From assembly GCA_019873735.1 (NCBI GenBank), contig JAIOAQ010000003.1, forward strand, positions 1 through 64,000: 64,000 nt of DNA. The letters are read 5' to 3'. The notes beneath the pieces are model-generated. The model ran no database searches and was not told the origin of the DNA. It saw only the letters and a list, made by a program, of their open reading frames with translations. Source of the stretch: Chloroflexota bacterium. GTDB taxonomy: Bacteria > Chloroflexota > Anaerolineae > Anaerolineales > Villigracilaceae. Within the stretch, counting starts at the first letter, position 1. Each line of letters begins with the position of its first letter. A program made the translations under genes and the position numbers. This document shows, one piece after another, positions 8,906 to 17,237 of the stretch.

Positions 8906-10603
8906 TCAACCTCGTTGATGAGTAAAAATGGATTGCAGGTAGTTTTTCGAACGTTCATGAGCAATGACAACCAGATGCGTTCTGGCTCGCGAGCAGGCAA
9001 CATACAACAAGGGTGTCAACCACGATGGATCGTTGTCTTCCAGGCCGGTCAAGACCACAACACGGCTTTCCAATCCCTTGAAGCGATGAACACTGCTGAC
9101 AAGAATATCTGTCTTGCGACGGTTGAGATTCCCCCATTCAGTCAGCACAAAATTGCCCATTTTTCTCCCCGGCCAGCAAACCGTTTTTTCGGGGCTGCGG
9201 GTGGTGAGGATGGTAATCTGCGAAGCCTGCACATTTTCTTCATTGACCAGGTGATGCAACACGCGCTTAAGGGCAGATTCTTGTTCCTGCTCGCTGGCAA
9301 AATAGAAGATTTCAGGCGCGCGCCCCTGAGGAGCGTGGTTGGTCAACAAATGAGGGGTAGGATGAAATTGACGCACAACCTGGTGGATGGAGTGCGTATT
9401 GCGGCAATTCTCGTTCAGTGTAAAAGGCGGGGAGACAATCAGACTTTCAAGACTGGCATGGCGGCGATAGATGTTTTGATTGTTATCGAAAAAGACATAG
9501 AAAATCCCGTTTTGCTTCTCGCGCAGCAACTCAATAATGATTTCCCACCATTCATCCCGAAAGTCCTGACCTTCATCTACAATGACCGCATCATATTGCG
9601 GACCCAGCTCTGCGAGGGCCTCAAAGAGCATTTCCGGCAGGACACGGTCATACAAATCCTGGTCGCTGTGCGCGGCGCGGTAACCGAGACCGGCTTCTTT
9701 TGCCATCTTCTTGCAAAGATCGTGAAAATGGAAAACCTCTACATTTTCGGAAGCGCACTGACGCAAATGTTCAGCCAGAGCCGCGTTGAAGCACAACAAC
9801 AATACGTCAAATCCCTGGCTACCCAATTGGCGGGCTTTTTCCAGCGCCAGGGTCGTTTTACCGGAACCGGCGCAGCCTTCAATGAGCGCTTTGCGGTGAG
9901 ATTGAATGAACTGCAGCACGCTCAGCTGCGCTTCTGTCAATTCAATCAGGCGTTGCTCTTCGTTTTCCAACTCTACATTGAGAGGGGTGCGCAAGGTAAA
10001 TGACTGTCCCAGTAGATTTTCCAAGACGAGCAAGCGGTCATACCCCAAAGCGCCCTTTCTTTGCTCGTTTCCAAAGAACCATTCAAAGCCCGCTTTGAGT
10101 TTTGTCTCCAAAGCGGTCAAATCATTGGAATCCAGCGCTAGCGCGCGGGGCAAGTCCGGGCGTAAGTCAACCCGTTCCACAATGACATCTGGAAAAACAA
10201 CCAGGTAGGCAAGGGTAAGGAAGCCTTCTCCCCAACCCGGCAATTCTCTCAGTTTCGACAGCAACGCTCCCTTGCTGTTTCGAGCCTGGTCAACAGGGTC
10301 CTTAATTCTGTACTCCGTGCCGTTGCGGTCGGCGCTGAACCACTCATCTCGTTCGGCGTCATAACGAATTTGCCCGCCTTTGACTTCTAAAATCATCACT
10401 CCCAACTCTGGATGTGCAAGAACAAAGTCCGCTTCCCCATCACGGGCCCCGCTCTTGCTATTCCGCACTTGCCAGCCAACGCTGTAGAAAAAAGTGTAGG
10501 AATCTGGCAGCGCCTTGAGAGCGTCAAAAACTTTGCGCTCGGCGCTTCGTTTCGGGTCATTTAAAGCCCACTCAGGGAAACGTTCAGGATACGATTTTGC
10601 CAT
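8906..10603 (-). CDS. NERD nuclease-domain / UvrD-like helicase
   Basis: 565 residues from ATG 10603; GTG 10606 is possible and an AGGAGA box lies upstream of both. The N-terminal NERD domain (about residues 15-150) has the PD-(D/E)xK-like pattern GEADFV near 58 and ILEVKGG near 72. A superfamily 1 helicase follows with Walker A EGCAGSGKTT near 243, a Walker B-like VIVDEGQDF, and SVHRFKGLESRVVVLTG near the C-terminus. NERD helicases are common in defence islands. It is the first gene of the minus-strand operon and its stop is 3 bases from the DUF6079 start, so the two proteins probably act together on foreign DNA. Confidence 0.87.
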   Translation of the reverse strand: MAKSYPERFPEWALNDPKRSAERKVFDALKALPDSYTFFYSVGWQVRNSKSGARDGEADFVLAHPELGVMILEVKGGQIRYDAERDEWFSADRNGTEYRIKDPVDQARNSKGALLSKLRELPGWGEGFLTLAYLVVFPDVIVERVDLRPDLPRALALDSNDLTALETKLKAGFEWFFGNEQRKGALGYDRLLVLENLLGQSFTLRTPLNVELENEEQRLIELTEAQLSVLQFIQSHRKALIEGCAGSGKTTLALEKARQLGSQGFDVLLLCFNAALAEHLRQCASENVEVFHFHDLCKKMAKEAGLGYRAAHSDQDLYDRVLPEMLFEALAELGPQYDAVIVDEGQDFRDEWWEIIIELLREKQNGIFYVFFDNNQNIYRRHASLESLIVSPPFTLNENCRNTHSIHQVVRQFHPTPHLLTNHAPQGRAPEIFYFASEQEQESALKRVLHHLVNEENVQASQITILTTRSPEKTVCWPGRKMGNFVLTEWGNLNRRKTDILVSSVHRFKGLESRVVVLTGLEDNDPSWLTPLLYVACSRARTHLVVIAHERSKNYLQSIFTHQRG

Positions 10604-10759
10604 CACGCCTTCTCCTGTGTCTCACAGAGCGGCAACAGCACCCAATAGCGATTGCGAACTTGAACGATGGAACCGGGAGTTGTCATTGAATTTCACCCCT
10701 CCGCGATGAGGGTTAGGATAAGAAACAAAATCCGCCTTGCGGCGAGGCACAAGGCGGCA

Positions 10760-10784
10760 AGAGGGATATGCTATAATCTTTTTG
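10760..10784 (+). promoter_or_regulatory. Extended -10 promoter of an apparent ncRNA
   Basis: TGCTATAAT gives a consensus -10 (TATAAT, 10772-10777) preceded by the extended TGn element. No good -35 is visible. The promoter is framed by a short inverted repeat, GCGGCAA near 10756 and TTGCCGC near 10782, which could be an operator or the start of an RNA hairpin. Confidence 0.6.
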
Positions 10785-11044
10785 CCGCTGCGCGCCGTAA
10801 CCGCGTAGCAATTTCTCAGCCTCGCCGGTGTCAGCGGCGAGGTTGTGCTTATTTTAGCGCAAAATTTGCCCGCTGCACTTTCCTGCTATGGAAAATGTAT
10901 CGTAAAATCGTCTGGGTTTGTGGGAACAGGCCCATCTTTGCCGTAGTTTCCGTCCGAATAGCCTGAATCGCCCGAAAGGAAAGTTGCCCCTTGGGGGCAC
11001 CTATCTTCAAACCTTCCCCTGCTTTTCATAGGGAAGGTTTTTTT
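10784..11044 (+). ncRNA. Unidentified stand-alone small RNA candidate
   Basis: The 674-base gap between the defence operon and the next gene holds a consensus extended -10 promoter and, about 260 bases later, a textbook terminator, with no convincing protein frame between. Structure elements: a 9-bp hairpin GCCTCGCCG/CGGCGAGGT near 10827-10853; a hairpin TGCCCC/GGGGCA near 10985-10999; and a long-range helix GGTTTG (10915-10920) with CAAACC (11008-11013). That helix would compete with the left arm of the terminator. CTATGGAAAA (10886-10895) nearly complements the terminator loop. It does not match the tmRNA, RNase P or SRP RNA signatures I know. A divergent 6S RNA is possible but not shown. 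Confidence 0.5.
11010..11044 (+). terminator. Intrinsic terminator of the ncRNA
   Basis: AACCTTCCC (11010-11018) pairs perfectly with GGGAAGGTT (11031-11039) and runs into seven T residues. Confidence 0.9.
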
Positions 11045-11217
11045 GTTGACGAGAGAGAGAGCGTTCTCGGGCAGGAGCAGCCATCGGTGCAGCCGGAGCA
11101 GCACCGGGTCCAGCCCGAAGCGTTGACGCGGGCGCGTCTCAGGGCGCGCAGGCTGTCGTCCAGGCGAGTGAACAGTCTTGGGATGGGTTGCTGGTCTTCT
11201 TTGGGGGGAGAAAAGGA

Positions 11218-11255
11218 CCCTCACCCCCTCCCTAAGTGAGAGGCTGGGGTGAGGG
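11218..11255. repeat. GC-rich palindromic repeat, copy C, intergenic
   Basis: CCCTCACCCCCTCCCTAAGT followed by GAGAGGCTGGGGTGAGGG. Same family as the copies at 3691, 5142 and 37074, but with a shortened centre. It lies just past the 3' end of the next minus-strand gene and could also serve as its terminator. Confidence 0.75.
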
Positions 11256-11280
11256 TAGGTTGTTATCTAAAAGCAATTTT

Positions 11281-12237
11281 TTACGGGCAGTGGCCGGTTG
11301 CCGGGTCAATCACACAACCGGGATTAGTTCCATCGTCACTCCCTGTCGAAGGGGCGTTGTTCTTCGGGCTGTTGCAGGTTCCCAATGTAATTGAGTAACT
11401 TTGTGTAGCGGTTGTACCAAGAAGGGATAATTTGAGCTGGCAGACAAATTTTGTTGGATCGTCTCTGCTTGGCATCAGCTCATATTCTTTTGGACAGGGA
11501 GAGAGATTGGCAAAGACCTTTTTGTCCATACAACAGTTTTGCGAGCCAAGAAAAAGGGCGTCTTTTGGACAGACAGGCGCGTTGGGCGGTAAAACATATT
11601 CGCAGACGCCGTTGGCATTCAATTTGAAATCCGGCGGACAAGAGGGCTGCACATGCACAGGCAAACTTGCCGCCGGGGGAACGCAATAATCTTGCACGGT
11701 GATGGTCACTTTGGAGCCGCTGGCGCCGTAACAAGCCGCCTTTTTGGAGTACAGTTTATCTTCTTCTACGACCACGCTGCAATTGGAGGGCAGATTGACG
11801 TAGGTGGATGTCCCCGGCGGCAGGATGACCGTTGCGCCGCCCAGTTTTGTGGCCGGGTTGAGACAATACGAATTGACTTGCAAGGTTTGCGGAAAGGTCA
11901 CGAAACAGGTTTGCAAGACTTGCATGTCTTTGGGCGGCTTGGTGGGGCTCGGAACAGCGCATATTGCAGGCAGCCCTGCCGGTTTAGGAATCACGAATGG
12001 GTCTGAGGTAGGTTCCGGTTCCGCGCCTCCCCCGCCTCGAGCAAACACCTGCTTTTGAACCGCCGGCAGCAGGATGAACAGCGCCAAGAGCGCTCCGCTG
12101 CCTGCAAGCAACAAGGGGACGTACAAATTCGCCAGACGCACCGAACCATCCGCAAAGTATCGCGCCCTGATGAACCATAAGATGCCAATCACAATCAGGA
12201 CTGCCGCAGCAGGGAGCAAAAGGACGTTCAAATTCAT
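11281..12237 (-). CDS. Cys-rich extracytoplasmic protein with two N-terminal TM helices
   Basis: 318 residues from ATG 12237, preceded by AGGAG at 8 bases. Two hydrophobic segments (about residues 4-24 and 38-60) form an N-terminal hairpin, followed by a long exported part rich in Cys, Pro and Ser (CCMDKKVF, SCPPDFKLN, TNPGCVIDPATGHCP). The many cysteines suggest disulfides or a zinc-like knottin arrangement outside the cell. No known family is recognised. It is last in a run of four minus-strand genes for exported or small proteins. Confidence 0.7.
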   Translation of the reverse strand: MNLNVLLLPAAAVLIVIGILWFIRARYFADGSVRLANLYVPLLLAGSGALLALFILLPAVQKQVFARGGGGAEPEPTSDPFVIPKPAGLPAICAVPSPTKPPKDMQVLQTCFVTFPQTLQVNSYCLNPATKLGGATVILPPGTSTYVNLPSNCSVVVEEDKLYSKKAACYGASGSKVTITVQDYCVPPAASLPVHVQPSCPPDFKLNANGVCEYVLPPNAPVCPKDALFLGSQNCCMDKKVFANLSPCPKEYELMPSRDDPTKFVCQLKLSLLGTTATQSYSITLGTCNSPKNNAPSTGSDDGTNPGCVIDPATGHCP

Positions 12238-12250
12238 TGCCAATCTCCTT

Positions 12251-12844
12251 TCAATTTCCAGACATTCGTTCAAACACCCGCTGCGCCATATCCATAATGC
12301 CCGATTCCGTTCCCATGAACAAAATTTCCTGCGGATTGTAGCGAAAGATGAGCGTTTGGCTGCCCTGGCGGACATAGACCACGCGCAGGCCGGTCACTTT
12401 CGAGCCCCAGGTGTAATTCTCATCTCCCAGCCCTTCGATGCTGTTGACCACGATATCCGACGGTTCATTTGATAGTTCAGATTTCCGCGTGTCTTCCCAA
12501 CTGGATATATCACCGGAGAAACCCACATGCAGGTCAAACAAACTCTCCTGTGTTCCACCCTTTGGGATATATTTCCACTCGCAGAAAGTTGTTCCGGGAA
12601 GAGCATTTTCCGTCAGTGCGGACTCTGCCCCAAAAATCAGGTTATTCCACTCATCGGGCGGGATGAGTTGCGCACAAGGGATGACCGCATTTGGGTTTGG
12701 GCCGCTCTCCACAGGCGCGGCGGCCGAAGGCGGCTCGGTTGGGGGCGGCTCGGTCGGCGCAGACGGGAGGTTGGAGGCGGCTTGGGGCAGGGAACAACTC
12801 ACCAGCCATATCCCCAAAAAAATCAACACCCAAACTTTACGCAT
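12251..12844 (-). CDS. Putative lipoprotein, function unknown
   Basis: 197 residues. A short signal peptide ends in a lipobox (WLVSC, Cys 17), followed by a Pro/Thr/Ala-rich linker and a globular domain (about 50-190) with PDEWNNLIFGAESALTEN and a C-terminal AQRVFERMSGN. The domain pattern resembles small surface proteins of the DUF3558-like kind seen in monoderms, but I cannot assign it. It ends 13 bases before the start of the downstream Cys-rich protein gene. Confidence 0.7.
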   Translation of the reverse strand: MRKVWVLIFLGIWLVSCSLPQAASNLPSAPTEPPPTEPPSAAAPVESGPNPNAVIPCAQLIPPDEWNNLIFGAESALTENALPGTTFCEWKYIPKGGTQESLFDLHVGFSGDISSWEDTRKSELSNEPSDIVVNSIEGLGDENYTWGSKVTGLRVVYVRQGSQTLIFRYNPQEILFMGTESGIMDMAQRVFERMSGN

Positions 12845-12849
12845 AAGAA

Positions 12850-13263
12850 TTATCCTTTTTTCACATCCACATTATGATAGGCAACCACCCGCCAGCCAGA
12901 CTCGGTGCGCACCAATACCTCCAGCAGGCAGGTATGCAAGAGCCCATCATTTTGGGGCGCAGCGCCTTCGGGCAGGCGCTGGTATCCGGCCAGTGTGCAG
13001 GCAATATCCACGAGTGCAATGTTTGGCGCAGGAAAATGAATCCGCCGAATGTCCATCTCCAGCCGGCTGCCCTTGAAGATGCTTCCAAACAAGAAAGCAT
13101 GATGTTCCTCGAAGACTTCGCGGCCAAACAACATTTTCCCGACGATGTTCGTAAACGACATTTGCTCTTCGCAATCCGCCGCATACCCTGCCGCGTCGCC
13201 GCGATTCCAGGCTTCCTGCTGGCGGCGAATAATTTGGGTGACTTCATTCTGCATAGAATTCAT
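12850..13263 (-). CDS. SnoaL-like / DUF4440 (NTF2-fold) protein
   Basis: 137 residues, the usual size of a single NTF2-like alpha+beta barrel. The N-terminal helix IIRRQQEAWNRGDAAGYAAD is the standard opening of SgcJ/EcaC and DUF4440 proteins, and GWRVVAYHNVDVKKG is the standard end strand. Members act as small enzymes or ligand-binding proteins, so no substrate can be named. There is no signal peptide, unlike the neighbours. Confidence 0.8.
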   Translation of the reverse strand: MNSMQNEVTQIIRRQQEAWNRGDAAGYAADCEEQMSFTNIVGKMLFGREVFEEHHAFLFGSIFKGSRLEMDIRRIHFPAPNIALVDIACTLAGYQRLPEGAAPQNDGLLHTCLLEVLVRTESGWRVVAYHNVDVKKG

Positions 13264-13277
13264 TTCTCCTCGCAGAT

Positions 13278-13703
13278 TTATTTCTTGCGCAATGTGCCGG
13301 TGGCCACAAAGCCCGGCCCCTTATGCTCACGGAACAACGTGCCGTCTGCTTGCCGGGTCATTGTGCCGCTTGTCCCCAGGCCTGTAGCGCAAATCTCACC
13401 TCCGCTGATGACGCGGGAGAAGTTATAGCGGAATGTATTGTCTTTAATCTCTTCTAGAGTCAATTCCCAGGTACAGGAAACCGAATCGTTGACCATTTGG
13501 CCGCAGACTGCGCCAGGAGTGCAGTTCTCAGGGATGGTTATTACAACAAACTGTGTTTTGCCAGGCCCATTCGAAAGTTCCATGTCGCCAGACCATGTTC
13601 CTGTAAATGCTGACATGGGATTGGCTTTTTCTGTCGCCCCGCATCCGGCTGCCAATACACTGATCAACAGGATGATAAGCAAAGCATATGGTTTAGTTGT
13701 CAT
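13278..13703 (-). CDS. Putative small lipoprotein
   Basis: 141 residues with a clear type II signal peptide: ALLIILLISVLAAGCGATEK, Cys near residue 21. The mature part is a small beta-rich domain (FTGTWSGDMELSNGPGKTQF at its start) resembling lipocalin-like or DUF-type extracytoplasmic domains. It is the first gene of the four-gene minus-strand run. Function unknown. Confidence 0.7.
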   Translation of the reverse strand: MTTKPYALLIILLISVLAAGCGATEKANPMSAFTGTWSGDMELSNGPGKTQFVVITIPENCTPGAVCGQMVNDSVSCTWELTLEEIKDNTFRYNFSRVISGGEICATGLGTSGTMTRQADGTLFREHKGPGFVATGTLRKK

Positions 13704-13792
13704 TTTTTTTCTCCTTCTGACTCAATCAGTTATAATTCAAAGCCTCAGCAGGCTTCTTACAGGTACTATAGTCGAAAGAATGTGAGCATGGG

Positions 13793-13809
13793 TCACGCTC
13801 AGCGTGACA
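13793..13809. promoter_or_regulatory. Palindrome before the HTH/NB-ARC regulator gene
   Basis: GTCACGCT C AGCGTGAC is a perfect 8-1-8 palindrome centred 23 bases before ATG 13824, with a further GTGAC at 13817. Its place between a TACTAT -10-like box (13765) and the start of an HTH gene suggests an autoregulatory operator. Confidence 0.5.
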
Positions 13810-13823
13810 AAAACCGTGACAAA

Positions 13824-16136
13824 ATGAATCCCGCCCCAATACCCACGTCCTTCGGCGCGTGGGTGCGCGCCCGCCGCCGCCAACTCGACCTGACCCAGGC
13901 AGAGTTGGGCCAGCGCGCCGGCTGTTCCGAAGCCGCCATCCGCAAAATCGAAGCGGAGGAACGCAAACCGTCCCGCCAACTGGCCGAACTACTCGCCGCG
14001 GCCCTGCAAATTCCTGCTGAACAACGAGAGACCTTCCTGCAAGCGGCGCGGGGTGTTCTGGTGGAAGATCTCCTCTCCGAAACCGATGCACCTCCACACA
14101 GGCTCCCTGTCCTGCTCACATCCACCGTTAATCGCACGCGCGACCTCGCCAGGGTGATGACCCTGTTGAAAGACCCAACCGTCCGCCTCGTCACGCTGGT
14201 CGGCCCACCTGGCATTGGCAAAACCCGCCTGAGCGTGGAATGCGGCTACGCGTTGCTGGGAGACTTCCCCGATGGAATCTGGTTTGTGGATTTAGTCGAG
14301 GTCTTCAACCCCGACTTTTTCATCCCCACCCTGGCGCGGGAAATTCCGGACCTGAGCCTGCCTCCGTCTCCCGAGCCGAAGCAACTCTACAGCGCCCTGC
14401 GCCCTCGCCAGGCCTTGCTCATTCTCGATAACTTTGAGCAAATCGTGGAAGGCGCTGCGCTTGATGTGGCGGGACTTCTGCAGGCTTGCCCGCGGCTCAA
14501 ACTCCTGGTCACCAGCCGCGTACCGCTGAATCTACATAGCGAACACGAGTACCCACTTCCCCCGCTTTCCCTGCCGCCACCCCAAACTGCTCCCCAGGTC
14601 CTGATGGAGTTCGAGGCGGTGCAACTCTTCACCAGGCGCATCCATCAACATCAGCCCGCCTTTGAAATTACTGCCGAAAATGCCGGGGCCGTCATCACCA
14701 TTTGCACCCTGCTGGATGGCATTCCCCTCGCCCTTGAGTTGGCTGCCGCCAGCCTGCGCCAGATGACGCTCGACGAGATGCTGCAACTGCTGCGCAGCCA
14801 GGATTGGGTCGGCCAGATTTCGACCCCCGCGCGTGACCTGCCGACGCGGCAGCGCACGCTCGAAAATGTGATTGCCTGGAGTTACAGCCTGTTAGATGAC
14901 CATCAAAAACAGGGGTTTTCGCGGCTGGGTGTTTTTTCCAATTGGTTCGACCTCGAAGCCGCAGCAGACATCTGTGAACTGGATACCATCGCCACGAGTC
15001 ATTTACTCAATGCCCTGTCCAATCATTCCCTGCTGGTGCGCGGCGTCTTTGCGGGCAAAAATCACTGGCGCATGTTGGAACTCATCCATGCCTATGCCAG
15101 AACCAGGCTCACCCCCCAACAACGAATCCATGTGGAACAGCGCAAAGCCCAACACTTTTTACAACGCCTGGAGACCCTGCCCCAGTCGCCTGCCGAGCGT
15201 GAGGCTTTTTTCCGGGTCAATTACAGCAATTTGGGCTCTTCTCTGATATGGGCGATTGAGGCGCAACAGACCGGCCTGGCGTATCAACTTTCGCGTTTTC
15301 TCAATGAAGATTACTGGTCTGTGCATGGCTATTTCCGCGAAGGGCTGGAGATGCTGCGCAAACTGCTTGAACTGCCCGGCGACATACCGCCTGCCTTGCG
15401 CGCCCAGCGGCTGCAACTCGCCTCCGACTTTGCCTGGCAGCAACACGATTTTGAAACAGCGATTCTCTATTGCCGAGAAGCCGCCGAACTGGGGCGCACG
15501 CATGCCTTGAGGCAACAATATCCCCTATATCTCAACCGGCTGGGGCGCATCTACATCGAGCAGGAACGCTACGCCGAGGCCAAACAGGCACTGTAAGAAG
15601 CCTTGGAACAGGCCAATTGCCAACCCGAATCCTTGAACCCCGGTATCCCGCTGGCGCAATTGGGCGAGGTGGCGCTCTTCGAGGGCCGTCTGGAGGAAGC
15701 CCAAAGTCATCTGCAGCGCGCCCTCAACGAAATTCCGGCAGAGAATTCCATCTTCCGCGCCATGGCACTCACCGACCTGGCAGAAATTGCCCTTCTCCAA
15801 AAGGATTTTGCCCAGGCCCAATCCTGGCTGGAACAGGCGCGCGCCCCCGCCAGCCAGCACATCCGCCGCAGCCTGGTTTTCTTGTGCGCCCTGGCAGGAT
15901 ACCTGACTTTGAGCAGCACAGACTTAGCCGCGTTAGCGCGGGCGGTCAGCCTGTATGCGGCCATCGAAGCCCTGAGCGAGCAATCGGGAATCAGACTGGT
16001 TTCGTTTTATCGCAATCTCAACCAGGAACGAAAAAGCCTGCTGCGCCAAAAACTCCCCCTTCCGGTCTGGCAGCAAGCCGAAGAAACCGGACGTTCCTGG
16101 AGCCGTGAACGGGCCTGGCAGGAATCCGCGGGGTAA
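13824..16136 (+). pseudogene. XRE-HTH / NB-ARC ATPase / TPR regulator, interrupted by an in-frame stop
   Basis: The first open part (13824-15596, 590 residues) has an XRE-type HTH (about residues 12-66, TQAELGQRAGCSEAAIRKIE), a STAND/NB-ARC ATPase with Walker A GPPGIGKT at 127-134 and Walker B-like LLILDNFEQIV, and the start of a TPR region. TAA at 15594-15596 ends it in the middle of a TPR helix. The same frame continues to 16136 with obvious TPR sequence (EGRLEEAQSHLQRALNEIP), so the ancestral protein was about 770 residues. Such proteins are signal-dependent transcription regulators. Whether the stop is real, read through, or an assembly error is open. Alternative starts are ATG 13788 and GTG 13782. 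Confidence 0.85.
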
Positions 16137-16240
16137 AATGAATTTCGACCTACAACTGAAATAATACTCGATTGCGCACCGGGTTGGTGACCAGAACACC
16201 CTGCCCGGTTTGCGCGTATGGCAGGCCGGTTTCTTTTCTT

Positions 16241-16346
16241 AACCCTCCTGCAGGTTAGGATGAAGCCGGCAGCAGACGTCTGCAATGATGGGGCATTTGA
16301 CGGTTTGGATATTGCGCCAAAACCCGAGGGAGGGGATGTAGTTACC
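16241..16346 (+). repeat. 106-nt structured element, copy 1
   Basis: First of five related elements. The 5' arm AACCCTCCTGCAGGTT faces the 3' arm AACCCGAGGGAGGGG, more degenerate than in other copies. The internal GCCGG...TCTGC hairpin is weakened, while TTGG...CCAA and the conserved ATTGCGCCAAAACC are kept. The tail AGTTAC is degenerate. It lies 104 bases after the broken regulator and 78 bases before the phoP Pho box, so it may not be in the phoP transcript. Confidence 0.75.
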
Positions 16347-16424
16347 GCAAAGGACCGAATCGTGGGGCTAAGGGAGATATTCCTGCCAACCCACCAGGCG
16401 CCGGGCGTGCCTCCACGACTCACC

Positions 16425-16441
16425 TTTAACAATCCATTAAC
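16425..16441 (+). promoter_or_regulatory. Pho box candidate upstream of phoP
   Basis: TTTAAC (16425) and ATTAAC (16436) are direct repeats with an 11-bp period, as in PhoP/PhoB boxes of the TT(A/C)AC(A) type. A TATGGT -10-like box lies 15 bases downstream. This points to autoregulation of phoP-phoR. Confidence 0.6.
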
Positions 16442-16493
16442 TCCTCAAAAATATCTTATGGTATATTGGAATCAGAGGAACAGGAAAACTGCT

Positions 16494-17207
16494 ATGTCCG
16501 AAACGATCCTTGTTATTGAAGACGAACCGTCCCTGCAAGAGACTCTGGCCTACAACCTGGAAAAACAAGGCTACCATGTCGAAACCGCCGGAGATGGCCG
16601 CACAGCCCTGGAAACCGCCCGGCGGTTGAAGCCAGACTTAATCGTCCTCGACATCATGCTCCCCGGCCTGGATGGCATTGAAGTTTGCAAAACCTTGCGG
16701 CGCGAGTCCTTCTCCAGCCCTATCCTCATGCTCACTGCCCGCGACGATGAAATTGACCGGGTTGTGGGTCTAGAAATCGGCGCCGACGACTATCTCACCA
16801 AACCCTTTTCCATGCGCGAACTGCTCGCGCGCGTCAAGGCCCAACTGCGCCGCACCCAACTCCTGCGCGAGGAACTCGACAAACTCAAAACCACCGCTCC
16901 TGCCCAAGACACTCTCATCTTTGACAACCTGACCATCAATCGAACGCGGCGCGAAGTATTGTTGGATGGCGCAGTCATTCCCCTCAAGCCGCAGGAATAC
17001 GACCTGCTGCTTTTTTTCGCCGAGCACAAAGGCCAAATGCTCTCACGTGAATTCATCCTTGAGCGCGTTTGGGGCTGGGATTACATCGGTGACAGCCGCA
17101 CCGTAGACGTTCACGTCCGCTGGCTGCGCCAGAAAATCGAACCCGACCCGGCCAACCCGACCCGAATCGTCACCGTGCGCGGCGGTGGTTATCGCTTCGA
17201 AGGGTAG
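16494..17207 (+). CDS. phoP: PhoB/PhoP-family response regulator
   Basis: 237 residues from ATG 16494. The receiver domain has the acidic pair ED at 9-10, phosphoacceptor Asp53 ([13 protein letters not shown]) and Lys103 (DYLTKPF). An OmpR/PhoB winged helix follows (about 140-236, ending [10 protein letters not shown]). It is followed 30 bases later by a histidine kinase and then by the pst genes, so it is the phosphate-starvation regulator rather than another OmpR-type one. Direct TTAAC repeats upstream suggest that it controls itself. A generic vicK/walR role is the main alternative. Confidence 0.88.
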   Translation: MSETILVIEDEPSLQETLAYNLEKQGYHVETAGDGRTALETARRLKPDLIVLDIMLPGLDGIEVCKTLRRESFSSPILMLTARDDEIDRVVGLEIGADDYLTKPFSMRELLARVKAQLRRTQLLREELDKLKTTAPAQDTLIFDNLTINRTRREVLLDGAVIPLKPQEYDLLLFFAEHKGQMLSREFILERVWGWDYIGDSRTVDVHVRWLRQKIEPDPANPTRIVTVRGGGYRFEG

Positions 17208-17237
17208 TGCTGGATTATATTTTTCTCGACGTAACAG

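Noticed and set aside
10886-11224. A 112-residue reverse-strand frame across the ncRNA region
   Set aside because: It runs antisense through the terminator, has no ribosome site and has an arginine/proline-rich low-quality start.
16241-16346. The 106-nt elements as integron attC sites
   Set aside because: They lack the GTTRRRY and RYYYAAC core pair, and the flanking genes are ordinary chromosomal genes, not single-gene cassettes. No integrase is in the window.
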